Shown in pieces: positions 50,781 through 64,000 of a stretch of 64,000 nucleotides of DNA; position 1 is the stretch's first letter; each line of letters begins with the position of its first letter. A model generated the notes under the pieces. The model was not told the origin of the DNA and did no database searches. It saw only the letters and a list, made by a program, of their open reading frames with translations. The DNA comes from Chrysomallon squamiferum. Taxonomy: Eukaryota > Mollusca > Gastropoda > Neomphalida > Peltospiridae. The position numbers and the translations under genes are program-made. The stretch is taken from the NCBI GenBank assembly GCA_012295275.1, contig CM022679.1, forward strand, positions 2,334,116 to 2,398,115, written 5' to 3'.

Positions 50781-52030
50781 TTATTTGACTTTATTAGTTA
50801 GAGAAGTAATTACTGCAAACCTTTCGATAAAAAAAGAGAATAATAATAATAATTTAATGAAAAATCAAATATTTTGTAAATAACAAATAAAATATGATAA
50901 ATCTTTAAAAATATGAAAACAAATAATAGGTGGGTTTTTTTCAGTAAGAAATTTCACCTCGACTTACTATTCAGTCGAAAAGTGTGTATATCGCAGCTGA
51001 GTAAAAATGCTAACTGATAACTAGTTCGATCTTGGAACAATTTTCTGATGCAACAATACACAGATTTTAGAAAATGATGGACAGAACGAAAATAACAATT
51101 ACCAACAAAATAAAGAATATGAAAAACAATATTTAAAATAAAATTAGATAAAGGAGAAACTAATTAAAATTATAAATCATGCTTTACATGCGTGTTTGAT
51201 TTATCCTGCATTCTATATAATATACTTCATTTCATCAAACCTTTAAATTTTGGTTTCAAAATAAAAATATAATTTCTTTTTGACTGGTTGAAATATCACC
51301 ACAGATTATTTTGTGGATGATAAATAAATATAGTTACTCCAACAAGATATTCTAAAATACTGAACTGTGGTTTTAAAAATATTTCTTCAAATTTTTAAAA
51401 TGAAATATTCAATATCTTAAACTTTATGTTATATTCGGAGTTACGAAATATATTTTAAAATGTATTGTGCGCTTAATGTTAGTTTTTAAACCTTATATAA
51501 TTTTTAAAAGAAAATAATAATAATATTAATTATTCACAACCACAAGTGAAGAAAGAATTGCATGCTACTCCATTTCCAAAATACGCCCCTACACTAAATA
51601 AACCATAACAATTTAATCCCTTTCTTTTTAAGCAACCACGGTTACAACTACTATATCTGCTACTACATTCACTGCAATTACTGATACAACCACAGCTGCT
51701 AGTAATAATAATACTTCTGCCAATAATGATGATGATTCGACTATTCTTTCATAAATCGTTCCTTGTTCGTAACAATATATTAATATGAATTTACAATGTA
51801 CAAGCACGTGGGTTGTTTTAGCCGGCTGAAGGGCAATATAGTTCTCATGTAATATTCGATTTAACTATCATTGTTTAATTATATGAAGATTAAAAACAAC
51901 AGAAATCATTTCATATATATTTTAGCTCCTTTTCTGTATGAAAGTAAGGTTTACAAAATCTTGATATAAAAAATACAATAATTTATTTATATCCAGAAAT
52001 ATATATCACGTTCGTAGCTTGTAGCGAATG
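50781..52030. other. Intergenic DNA between divergent genes
   Basis: AT-rich spacer with an imperfect trinucleotide patch at about 51630-51740. No exon or RNA gene seen. Confidence 0.55.
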
Positions 52031-52110
52031 ACGCACCAATGAGTTCTTACTTCCGGAAGGTGCAGTCGTATTCATTCGATCGAACAGAAACTATCGGTTC
52101 TGTTCATAAT
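52031..52110 (+). promoter_or_regulatory. Candidate EXOSC5 promoter: CCAAT and ETS palindrome
   Basis: CCAAT at 52037-52041 and ACTTCCGGAAG at 52050-52060, a palindromic ETS/GABP-type site, sit in a small CpG-rich patch. These are common in promoters of housekeeping genes. A 5' UTR intron would then run from about 52.1-52.4 kb to the acceptor CATCCACTAG at 53102, ten bases before the EXOSC5 ATG. Confidence 0.5.
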
Positions 52111-53111
52111 GTTAGTTAGCTGATTGTTTTGAGTTTAATTTTTGCGATCTCTGCACCTCTAAACTATGTAAAATATGTTTTTTGTTTTTTGTTTTTTGTT
52201 TTATATATATATATGTATATTGCTAATGATTATAACTTATATACAATAATACAGGAATTTCTGAATGTTGAACTTCAACATTAACTTGCTTAAGACTCAA
52301 GTTTAATCATACTCTTTACTCGCTTTTGGCTAAGCCTAGGACTCGCAGGAGTAGGATACCTGTATACAGTATAGGCTAAGTTATTGACTTGTTAAAACAG
52401 AGCCCGAAATTATGTGTGTCTTGCTTAGTGCGAATATTGGTTGTTTTTAAGATGCATGTCAAAACATAAAATGCATTAACTTAAAATTAGGCCTGTGTTT
52501 CATAATCATATATTGATATAAACTATAATCGTCATAATCATATAAATTATAATGAGTCACCACCATTTCATTACTGTCATAAATATGGTTGATGAAGAAA
52601 GTAATGAATCAACAATTAAGAAATAATTAAAACTTGTAAAGTAAACAACTTAAACTGTATTTGATCAGAAAATAAAACTAATAACAATGTGTACAAAGAT
52701 ACTTGTTCTTACCATTATAATGTTTAGAATTCGACAATAGTAATAAAACAGATTGTAGCTAATATTATTTCTACAAACTATTGGTTACAGTATATCATTG
52801 TTCTCATCTACAAACAAACACACATTTAACACCTCATGATAATTTAATTGGATGAAGCAGTTTTTGTTGTTAAAAGCATTTTCAGGACCATATATAACAT
52901 TGAAGTTCTGTGTTTTTCACTGCATTGTTTGGTAAATGCTAAAATCATTTAATGTTAAAAATATATCTTCTGCTGACAAGTTTAAAAAATAAAAGCATAT
53001 ATGTTGTAAATATTTAATTTAAATATGACAGTATTAGACACCATTTGAAGGATTATTTTGATTTATGTATATGTAATACATCTGTTATTTATCATCCACT
53101 AGATTTCATAA

Positions 53112-53759
53112 ATGGGTGAACTTCGACCTATGACCTGTGACATGGGATGTCTGTCACGACCAGACGGCAGTGCTACACTCAACCAGGGTGACACTAGTGT
53201 AATGGCTGCTGTGTACGGCCCAACCGAAGTGAAAATGGCTAAAGAACTAATTGACAAATCTCATGTTGAGGTAGTCTACAAACAAAAATCAGGTCTACCG
53301 GGATGTGGAGAGAAGTTCAGAGAAAGTTTAATTCGCAGTACGTGTCAGACAGTCATACTGACAGCACTTCATCCTCGCACTGCAGTCAACTTAACCATCC
53401 AAGAGCTTCAGAGCTGCGGTTCGTTTCTTTCATGCTGCATCAATGCTGCGTGTCTGTGTCTTCTTGACTGCAGCATCAGCATGAGCAGCACAGTAGCTGC
53501 GGTCTGCACTGGAATTGACAGCAGTGGCAGCGTTATTGTTGACCCTACTGACAAAGAGGAAAAAGACTGCGTAACTTGTGTAACGTTCGTGTTTGAGAGC
53601 AAGAATAAAAATGTTGTTTCTGTGTCCATGGAGGGAAGCTGTGACAACAAACAGTTTAAAATGTGTCTGATGACTGCCCGCAATGCAGCAGACAAAATAT
53701 TTAAATTTTACCGTGACTCGATGGAGAAAAAAATGTCAAAATCATTAGCATTTAAATAA
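53112..53759 (+). CDS. EXOSC5: Exosome complex component RRP46 (EXOSC5)
   Basis: One uninterrupted frame of 215 codons. The product is an RNase PH-fold subunit of the hexameric ring of the RNA exosome, the 3'-5' RNA-processing and decay machine of nucleus and cytoplasm; in animals the ring subunits are catalytically inactive and EXOSC5 pairs with EXOSC4-type partners. Diagnostic stretches are LSRPDGSATLNQGDTSVMA (14-32) and VYGPTEVK (34-41), then GLPG near 61, LHPRT (86-90), CCINAACLCLLD (108-119), DPTDKEEK near 145, and the C-terminal helix ending FKFYRDSME. It is slightly shorter than the human protein (about 235). The ATG follows an acceptor-like TTTATCATCCACTAG by nine bases, so an intron in the 5' UTR is likely. 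The coding part is much GC-richer than its flanks. Confidence 0.95.
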   Translation: MGELRPMTCDMGCLSRPDGSATLNQGDTSVMAAVYGPTEVKMAKELIDKSHVEVVYKQKSGLPGCGEKFRESLIRSTCQTVILTALHPRTAVNLTIQELQSCGSFLSCCINAACLCLLDCSISMSSTVAAVCTGIDSSGSVIVDPTDKEEKDCVTCVTFVFESKNKNVVSVSMEGSCDNKQFKMCLMTARNAADKIFKFYRDSMEKKMSKSLAFK

Positions 53760-53760
53760 A
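53755..53760 (+). terminator. Poly(A) signal overlapping the EXOSC5 stop
   Basis: AATAAA spans the TAA stop (53757-53759). A T/GT-rich stretch (TTTCTTGTTGTTTT) follows about 15 bp on, where a downstream element would be expected. Cleavage there would leave a 3' UTR of only about 10-30 nt. Other signals further on are possible. Confidence 0.4.
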
Positions 53761-54795
53761 GTTGATTACTATGATTTCTTGTTGTTTTATAAGCATAATT
53801 TGTATTTCATGTCAAACAGTTTTTTGACATACGACATGTTTTGTTTCTTTTATAATAGTTTGTTTTTATTTTTAGTGTTTTGCAAAATTAATGTATATCA
53901 GATTATTTAATACTGTTACTTTTCATCAAAGAATATTAATTTGATTTTCTCATGATGATAGAATGGAACAGATCTGTTTGTTGTTCTAAATTCGTCAAGC
54001 TGACAAGGAGACTTCCATTCTGAGAAACTGATATGTAAAAGTGCATCACAGCAGTTATTGCCACATTTTTCTTTGATCAAGAGACTTTTTATTTATTTAC
54101 TTATTTATTTTTATTTATTTATTTTTTTGTTGAATTTAAAATAATTATTCTGTATCCTAATACAAATTAAATTCTTAGATGTTTTTTTGTGAGGAACAGC
54201 AGTCAATGCTTTGGTTTATTTTTTTTTTTTTTCGAACCCATGAGAAGGTTCATGCAGTTGATTCCTTTTTGCTAATGAGTAAATGTAGTGTGTGCTGTAG
54301 GGATAGCGTATTTCCTCTTTCAAATCTTTATCCAAAACCTTTGTTTGACACATAATAGTGATAACTGTTATTCCAAAATAGAGATATTCATTAATTTATT
54401 AGTTTATTATCTCTGTTCCAAGACTGTCTGATTCATGGGTGGGGTAACAGTTATCAATGAGAAACAACAAAAACAAAGACAATGAACAATATTTGTATTA
54501 TTACAACAATACATTTTTTAAATTAATTTCTTAAAAAATAAAATGCACAGGAAATGATTTTTTGCAAATAACATCTCAAAAATGTTCATTGCACAGTAAT
54601 ATACACGCACGTAAATAAAATCTAAAAGCAAGCACACAGCTGTTCATTTCTTACATTTACTGGTGTAAACATTTTAATACAAATGGAATGAATAATTTGA
54701 AAAGTAAGTTATAAAAGTTTAATTTAATATTAATTAAAGAAAAGAAAATGATAAGTAATTTTCATTTTTAGCTAGATTAATTTAGATTTCATCTA

Positions 54796-54798
<3 letters not shown>

Positions 54799-54827
<29 letters not shown>
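54799..54827. repeat. Poly(A) run
   Basis: About 28 consecutive A. It might be a retroelement tail, but no element body is recognised next to it. Confidence 0.9.
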
Positions 54828-54830
<3 letters not shown>

Positions 54831-55800
54831 AATAAAATCAATATAATAAAAAAGAAAAAAAGTATTTTGTTTCTAAATGATATTTATACCATCCAAAGGT
54901 TTTTTTTTAATTTAGAAAATAATTTATAAATTATTTTAAATTTCGTATTGATAGTTTATTTATTTTACCCATTATTAAAAAAATTTCCAAATAGATTTAC
55001 TGATTTAGAAAATAACTAATTTCAGTTTTAATGAAGAAATAATGATTTGATTAAAAATGAACACTACTATTTATAAATGAATGGTTAAAATGCATGAGTC
55101 AAGGATGTCAAATGCAGCCATTGTTGTTGTTTTTTTTCTTCTTTTTTTAATTTTAATTTTAATTTAATTTATTTTATTATTTTTATTATTTCTAATAAAT
55201 AATGCTTATACAAAAATGTATAATGAAAACGGTAAATGTTTTTTTTTTTTTTTTTTTACAAAATGATAAAATTTTAATCTTGGAGCATATAAAATAATCA
55301 GAATGAACTGTTATCTCACTTTAAATTTAGTACTACTTTAATTTGTGTTGTTACATTCTTGATAAACAACTCTAATCTTATTTTAATTCACATACCTATA
55401 CAAATTTCTCTGCATTATTTACTGTTTGCATCTACTTAAACAACTCCTTGGTTTCATATTCAGAGGTTATCAGACCTTTTTGAACAAATAATCCAGACCA
55501 ATTTCTTTTAATAAAAAATAGTGTAACAATGATAATAAGAGAGATTAACTAATGAAAACACATAAAACTTTATAAATAAAGTAACACCACATTGCAGAAA
55601 GCAGTAACATTTGGATGTAAAAATCAGCATTTGTTCATCTGCTTTATTAAGACTGAATTTACAAAACTAAAATCACATTTAGAGACACAGGAAAGTGGAG
55701 ATGCAGGTAACATTGGTTTCACCATAGTGCTGATGACTTATAAACAGTTTTTTTTATTACTAAAAAAAATAAATAAAGAATAAAAAAAATATATATATTA

Positions 55801-55873
55801 AAAAAAAAAAAAATAAAAATAAAAATAAAAATACAAAACCATACAGGAATTATGAAAAATTAATTATATTACT

Positions 55874-55904
<31 letters not shown>
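55801..55904. repeat. Two A-rich runs
   Basis: An (AAAAAT)-type run at about 55800-55835 and a poly(A) run at about 55875-55904, separated by about 40 bp that include the block ATACAGGAA also seen just after the second run (TATACAGGAACCAT). This suggests a short local duplication. Confidence 0.75.
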
Positions 55905-55907
<3 letters not shown>

Positions 55908-56354
55908 ATACAGGAACCATTGTGAAATTTGTGGATAATTGTAAAAAAATATTTATGTTGTTCAAAAAGGCTCACATCTGAACTGAATTGACTAAGGGTC
56001 AGTTCACAGTGATTTTCATCTCTCTAAAATATGAAAAAACCTATTTCCGGAATCCCAATTTAAACTTCTGTTGTGTGCTGGGTTTTTGTCAAATTCTGTA
56101 TTCATTATACAGTGTTACTATCTACTTGTTTTCACACACATCCCAGTGTGTGCAAACTATCCCAGTCTGCAATGCACCATGGCCATTTTGCCCCAGGTAG
56201 CAATTATCATGGCAAATGACATAGTAAAATAAAAATACCACACAAGTGGAAATCTGATGTACAAAATTTGGCACTTAGAATTTTTATTCAAATGTGTGCT
56301 ACAATTTGAAACTTTTATGCTTATGTAATGAGTGTTGACACTTTTGTGTGATGA

Positions 56355-56375
56355 TAATAATAATAATAATAATAA

Positions 56376-56425
<50 letters not shown>

Positions 56426-56450
56426 TAATAATAAATAAATAAATAAATAA
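56355..56450. repeat. (AAT)n and (AAAT)n tract
   Basis: Near-pure AAT repeat for about 75 bp followed by a short AAAT tract. Confidence 0.95.
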
Positions 56451-56717
56451 ACAACAAAGATATTTTCTATTACACCAATGACTGATTTATTGAAGACCTT
56501 TCTAAGTATTTTCCTGTTAGTGAGAAGGCTCAGATTAATGTTTTATGATATGCACCATTGCACCAAACAGGTTTTAATTGAAATATTTAAAAGTCATGAA
56601 AGCTGATATTCTTTGATTTTACTAAATACAGGTGTCACATTATTAAGAAATCTGATATTTCAATAATTTTCATATATATATAATTAAAACAAAAGAAAAC
56701 AAAATATATTTCATAAA

Positions 56718-56787
56718 AAATAAAAATAAAAATAAAAATAAAAATAAAAATAAAAATAAAAATAAAAATAAAAATAAAAATAAAATA
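56718..56787. repeat. (AAAAAT)n hexanucleotide repeat
   Basis: About eleven AAAAAT units in a row, followed by (GAAAT) units at about 56798-56818. Confidence 0.95.
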
Positions 56788-57255
56788 AAGTCAGATGGAA
56801 ATGAAATGAAATGAAATGGTAATTTATTTATTACTGAAGGCAATGTAAGGAATTAGATGACACTAAATCAGATGATGAAAATAATTTTGGCAAGACTAAT
56901 ACAAACTCTTTTCTTATTTCACTGAAAAGAAATCTGATACAACTACACTAGTACAGGTTAGCCAGGAAATTCTTAAATCATTATTTAACCTTTTCATTTA
57001 CTCATTTATATATCTGTTCATTTATTTCTTCATCCATCTTCAGTTACTTATTCATTCATTTCTAATATCATTCTGTATTTTGAAACAAATGCATCTTAAA
57101 ACAAAACCAGTCTATAGCAAGAAAAGATAACTCTAATTTGTTTGTGAAAATATTAATAGTTCCAGTTACTGTAAAATTAATAAAATGGCTGTCACAGAAT
57201 TAAAATAGTGTAATATAAGCAGTACTCCACACCTAATATAAGTTTCTTTTTAATT

Positions 57256-57283
57256 ATTATTATTATTATTATTATTATTATTT
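57256..57283. repeat. (TTA)n microsatellite
   Basis: Short TTA repeat of about 28 bp. Confidence 0.9.
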
Positions 57284-58906
57284 ATTTGAAAATATTTTTA
57301 TCTTCCTTCTTTTTTTACCTGATGAAACATCACTTTTATAACTATGTACATAAATATTTAGTTTTAAGTTAACATGTTTTACAGAATAATTTCTTTAAAA
57401 GTAAATTCTATATGTTCAGTTCACATGGGATTTCGGATTTATTTTCTAAAAAGACTGGTTTGTGCTGACTTGCGTTTCATTTCATGTTTATTCTTAGCTC
57501 TTTAGAAAATATCCCAGTGTGTTTTAAGTTAGTATTTAAAATAAGCAACAACTATGGTGTGTGTTGTAAAACTTGTTTTTGAATTAACAATGTTTGTAAA
57601 TAAAACAGCTATCATCATATATACTCTATCTTAGTATATAAAACCTTCTCATTTGTGCTGTCTTAAAAATAAATATACAAATTATAAAATTCAAATTTAC
57701 ACATTTTCCAGATAACCACACAGCTTGTAAAGAGTGTTTTAAGCTTGTTTTTACATGTTATTGCCACATAACAAACATGTATTGTAGATGTTCATTTTGT
57801 TTTTACCTAAAGCCTGGCTCTTTGAAAACATGGACTATCTTTCATTTGGAAGAGTCTGCTGATTGCTCTATTCTATCTGAAAAATAAAAAAATTAAACAA
57901 AAACATTGGAGGAATAATAATATTCTATTTTAGAATAAAAAAAACCATGAGAAAACATATTTATCATGATGGTATTCAATTTAACTTTTTTCAGAAACCA
58001 TTTCCTTAATTAATAGTTATTATTACTTACTATATCTAGCCAAGTGATCAGCATTTTTATTAATGTCAAGGTTTGTGTTAAGGTATAGTGACCTAATACA
58101 ATATACTTTAAATATACATCCTCATTTCTGACTTTGAAGTTTAGTACTTTTGACCAAACACTTTTTAAATGTGGGAAATAGCAGGACATGTGACTGAAGC
58201 ATGATAGGTATTAGGATCAATTCTTGTCAGGTCCTTAAATGCATTGTTTGTATACAGCTAGTGCTAAACTGTGACACATCAAAGACATTGTTAAGTGCCA
58301 TTAAAAGAAACCTGGTTGCTGATGTATAAAAGTAGCCCTCAGTGTGGTGGCAGTAAGTTTCTTTTAGATACTGGTTAAAAATTTAATTATCATAATTAAA
58401 AAAAAAATTAAAAAAATGTAATAACTCCTCCCAATTATTTTTCTGGTAAATTATAGTCTGTGTAGTTCTGTATGTATTAAATGATTAAGACTTGGTTTTT
58501 TCTCACTATACATTTGTTGATTCATATCAGAGTTTGTCATATGTATGTAAATTAAGTCATCATAGATTTCATGTTTATGAATACCGATTAAAAATAATAA
58601 AAAATAATGAAATAAAAAATATATGGAAAATAATAGTATAAAATATAAAGAAATGAGATGAGTTTACTTTTTTTCATTTAAAATGTGGATTCATGTAAAA
58701 CTGTATGAAGAACCTAATCCAAAACAGACAGAAAGATGGACAGACAGACACACAGACACACACACATGGACACACACAGTTCTGCAAAAGCAGACATGGT
58801 AAGCAGAATATTGTGTTTTTTATTTATTGCATTAAAAATGATAAATGGGAGATACACATCAAATATTTAGCAGCAAAAAAATGTTTTAAGTGTAACGATA
58901 ATGATG

Positions 58907-58910
58907 ATGA

Positions 58911-58950
<40 letters not shown>
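58907..58950. repeat. (GAT)(AAAT)n microsatellite
   Basis: A few GAT triplets pass into about ten TAAA units. The minus-strand Leu/Ile/Tyr frame over it is an artefact. Confidence 0.93.
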
Positions 58951-59599
58951 AACAACAACAAAAATAACAATAATATATTAATACTTCTGATAAAATATAC
59001 ATAATTCAACAAACAACAAAATCATAACTTTTAATCTTATATTGTAAAATAATCTAAAAGAACACTATGTGAAATAAAGCTATATATGATAATTAAATAG
59101 ATAAAGCAAGAATAAAAACATTAAAAACACATGCTGAAGCAAAGAATTTTAAAGGCTGATAAATATAAATATATATGCTGGTACACAGATAAAAAAAGCA
59201 AAGAAACATAAAACTTAAAACAAAATATTTATTAGCAATTACAAACAGATTTATCCTAGTCATTTTGTAACATGATTATCATATATTTCTTGACATGATC
59301 AAAATGGTATATTAATAATCTGTCAAGTTTTCACAATAGATCATTTATTTGCAGCCTATAATCAATATTAGTATAATATTTTAAATATATATAATAAACA
59401 AGTGATAAACTGTATTAATAAAACCAAAAAGAAGCAAATAATGTAAGTAGTAACATTATAATAATGAAAATAAGAAACTGTTATCTATAATATATATATA
59501 TTAAAAATTTAAAAAAAAATAAAATTAACTATTACTTCTGTTTATGAAAATCCTAGCCCTGTTTATCAGTCTGCCAGTCTGATAAACAAAACAATCAAA

Positions 59600-59760
59600 A
59601 TGTTTACAGAGACGATTCAATTTATGGTTCGTAAACATGAGTGAGAATGTTTACCAAGGTAATTCAGTTGTTCACAGTAAGTAAACATGGTGATTACAAA
59701 GTTTACTGATTCTAAAGATAAACATGATGATAATGTTTACTGAAATGATTCAGTGTTGGT
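59600..59760. repeat. Diverged repeat with GTTTAC / GTAAACA blocks
   Basis: Diverged units, each starting AATGTTTAC and followed by a GATTCA/AATTCAG-type block and an inverted GTAAACATG block, recur about every 35-55 bp. GTAAACA or its reverse complement appears five times. The motif resembles the 8.8-kb array. Confidence 0.6.
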
Positions 59761-59861
59761 TAAAATCATTTTAAAACCCAACAAGCAAAATGTAATCAGA
59801 TGAAATCACCAAACAGTGAATCTACATTTAACATTACAAGTATGTATTTTGTATTTTTATA

Positions 59862-59863
<2 letters not shown>

Positions 59864-59892
<29 letters not shown>
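59864..59892. repeat. (TTA)n microsatellite
   Basis: Short TTA repeat of about 28 bp. Confidence 0.9.
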
Positions 59893-62149
59893 CCTTTTTT
59901 ACCTTTTTAAATTAAATAGAACTGACTAAAAAAACAATTTTAATTTGCCAGTATTGTTTTAATAATAAAAATACTGTTTTGCATTACTTTCCACCATTCA
60001 TCAGTGATGTCACCTGTCTTTAACCTGATTCACATAAATTCAGACATCTTTAAAAATAGTTTCTGAATTTGCTTGTCTTAGCACTGTGGAATCTATGACA
60101 GAGTGTGTGAAATTGAAGTTCAGAGCTAATAGGTTTATTCATTTTTGTCTGCAGCATGATTTGAAACTAAATTATAGAGATTTATTTTTGTTCTGGTACC
60201 AAAAAACAACAAACCCCACCAAAGTATGAGCTAGAATCTTAAATCGAAAATTTCAGTTAAAAAGAATTTCTGATTACTTTTGACATAACTCCAACCCATA
60301 ATATTGGGTTGAAACAAGTTTCTGATGTTGTTTCTGTAGGCAATATTTGAGCAACTGATTCTATTTCACAACTGACTGGAAGATATAACTTATATACATA
60401 TTCTGTCTTTGAATTTCAGTTAAAAAACTAAAAACATTTTGTTGCTATCCAATATTTTTACAAACTCTGGTAATTTCTAATTTTTGTTTGACCATTTCTT
60501 TCAGTCGCTAGCATCATGACAGGTTTTCTTTTCTGAGGTTTGGCAAACGTTTAGAGTTCTCCATTATTAAAAAAACCCTCAAATATTGTTTACTGAACTT
60601 TGCATTTATCAGGGCACACAGAAAGTTATTTCAAGAGTTCTTCCAGAGTAAAACTGCTGAGAAAAACTGTAATTTCATAATTCCTTTTTTTTTTAAATGT
60701 CTTTTCCAAACCCTCCCAAAGATAAAGAAGCCAGGTAACAATTTTAAAATACATTTATTAAATAAACATGTATACAATGAATAGTTTTAACTATAGGACT
60801 TTATATGACACCAGATTTTGATGATTTTATCTAAAAACAGCCACATCCAGTATTTGTTCAAAAAGGCCGACATCTCAAAACAGAACAACTAAATATTTTC
60901 AATGAATAAAAAAATGAGAACATACCACAACATTTTCTTCTGCTGACTTCACATGCAAGTTCATAACTTTTTCAAGATATTAATAATAGTTACTAAAACA
61001 ATGTCAAGATTTAAAAATTAAAAATACATATACAGTTATTCAGAGTAACTTTGATAGCCAGGGGCTAAATTTTCTATATTAAATAAAAGGAGTTTTATAA
61101 CAGACAGGCAATGGATTACAAAACAGATGAGAAACTTCATACTGGGAACATCTTTTATTTCTAGTACCATCATTATAAATTTTCTTACTTGTGTCAAGGT
61201 ATTACTAAATAATAATACCTAAAAATATAATTATATTCCTTTTTCTGTTAATACCCTTAGTTCTTGAAGCAAAAGAACCCCACACATTTTTTGTTTATCT
61301 TGTTTTAAGAGGCAGTTTTCATAAATTATTTATTTTAAATTAATAATATGAGAACTTGGTTTTTAAAAATATCATGTCACGAAAAAAAAAATAATAATAA
61401 AATCTAAACAACAAAATAAAAAAATTATATTGAAATGTTTACAGTTGCAGACAATGATTTCTTGTTCTGTATTATAAATAATATAGTTACACACATGAAA
61501 TAATATTTGTAATTATATATGCACACATATAATTATTTACTTTAAAAATGATAGATTATGGAATGATGGAATGATTAATAATTAGCAAATTAACTTCAAA
61601 TTTTTTTTATAATTAAATTATTATTAGTTTATAAAATAATAAAATTTTCTTTTCACAAAAATTAAACTGGTTCCAATCTTGTATTAAATATATTTTTATT
61701 ATGCAATTTCTGTGGATTATATAAAATAGATAAGTAAATAATAAAACACTAGATGTTAAATATTTTTTATTAATGTTACTAATGATTTAAACGTTACATG
61801 ATTTAAAATAAATATTAATGCTAAGAGTTAAAGATAAATATTTGAATATGTTTTATATTTAACATCAATGTGTCATGATTTTGATGTTTTTCAAAAATTG
61901 ACATTACAATAAATATCTTTGTGGAATTGCGTTTAAGTATAAACTGTTTGACAATCTTACAAACTAAATAATAACACATTCTCTTTAATTAATTTTCTTT
62001 AAACTGTTTTGTGACCCTATGAAAAAAAATGTGACACTAAATACATTTTGTAAATAATGATGTTATAGAGCACCAACCTTTGCTGATAATAAAGTTGAAC
62101 AATACTATAATAACCACAACTAATGATCACCATAACAGCACAACTGATC

Positions 62150-64000
<1,851 letters not shown>

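Noticed and set aside
58705-58917. Plus-strand frame rich in Thr/His/Gln
   Set aside because: Built on imperfect CAGA/CACA repeats and the start of a GAT/AAAT repeat.

Overview
This is a window of animal nuclear DNA. It is AT-rich, with long GT-AG introns and very many simple-sequence repeats. Three protein-coding genes can be read. The gene content (a testican/SPOCK-type matricellular protein, a DDX5/DDX17-type RNA helicase and the exosome subunit EXOSC5), the large microsatellite load and an apparently mosaic CpG pattern suggest an invertebrate, most likely a lophotrochozoan such as a mollusc. The species cannot be fixed from the sequence.

Layout. 1-20.1 kb: intergenic or 5'-flanking DNA with no convincing coding exon. 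It carries five of the six long (GA/CT)n tracts, a 36-bp minisatellite, a cluster of forkhead-like motifs, a candidate tRNA-derived SINE, a TATA-type promoter candidate and a decayed coding-like stretch. CpG is plentiful here. 20.27-38.85 kb (+): a ten-exon testican-like gene. All splice phases agree and the predicted protein has 355 residues (signal peptide, follistatin-like Cys cluster, His-rich insert, SPARC/testican EC domain with two EF-hands, one thyroglobulin type-1 domain). The Kazal module and the acidic glycosaminoglycan-bearing tail of vertebrate testicans are not found. 38.85-42.96 kb: convergent 3' ends. 42.965-50.65 kb (-): a thirteen-exon DDX5/DDX17 helicase with a predicted protein of 690 residues. 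Its longest intron, between helicase motifs V and VI, holds two GC-richer blocks, each with a candidate frame-breaking exon. 50.65-53.1 kb: head-to-head promoters with a CRE palindrome, a YY1-like site, an ETS palindrome and a CCAAT box. 53.112-53.759 kb (+): EXOSC5, with an uninterrupted coding sequence of 215 codons. 53.8-64 kb: no recognisable gene, only AT-rich, repeat-laden DNA that is CpG-poor like the gene bodies.

The genes do not form a pathway. One encodes a secreted calcium-binding extracellular protein; the other two encode nuclear RNA-processing proteins, a helicase and an exosome ring subunit. I see no prokaryote-type system, CRISPR array, intact transposon or viral gene. The points most worth checking are the domain-reduced testican, the candidate poison exons in the helicase gene, and the sharp CpG boundary near 20 kb, which hints that the empty 53.8-64 kb region may lie inside another transcription unit.
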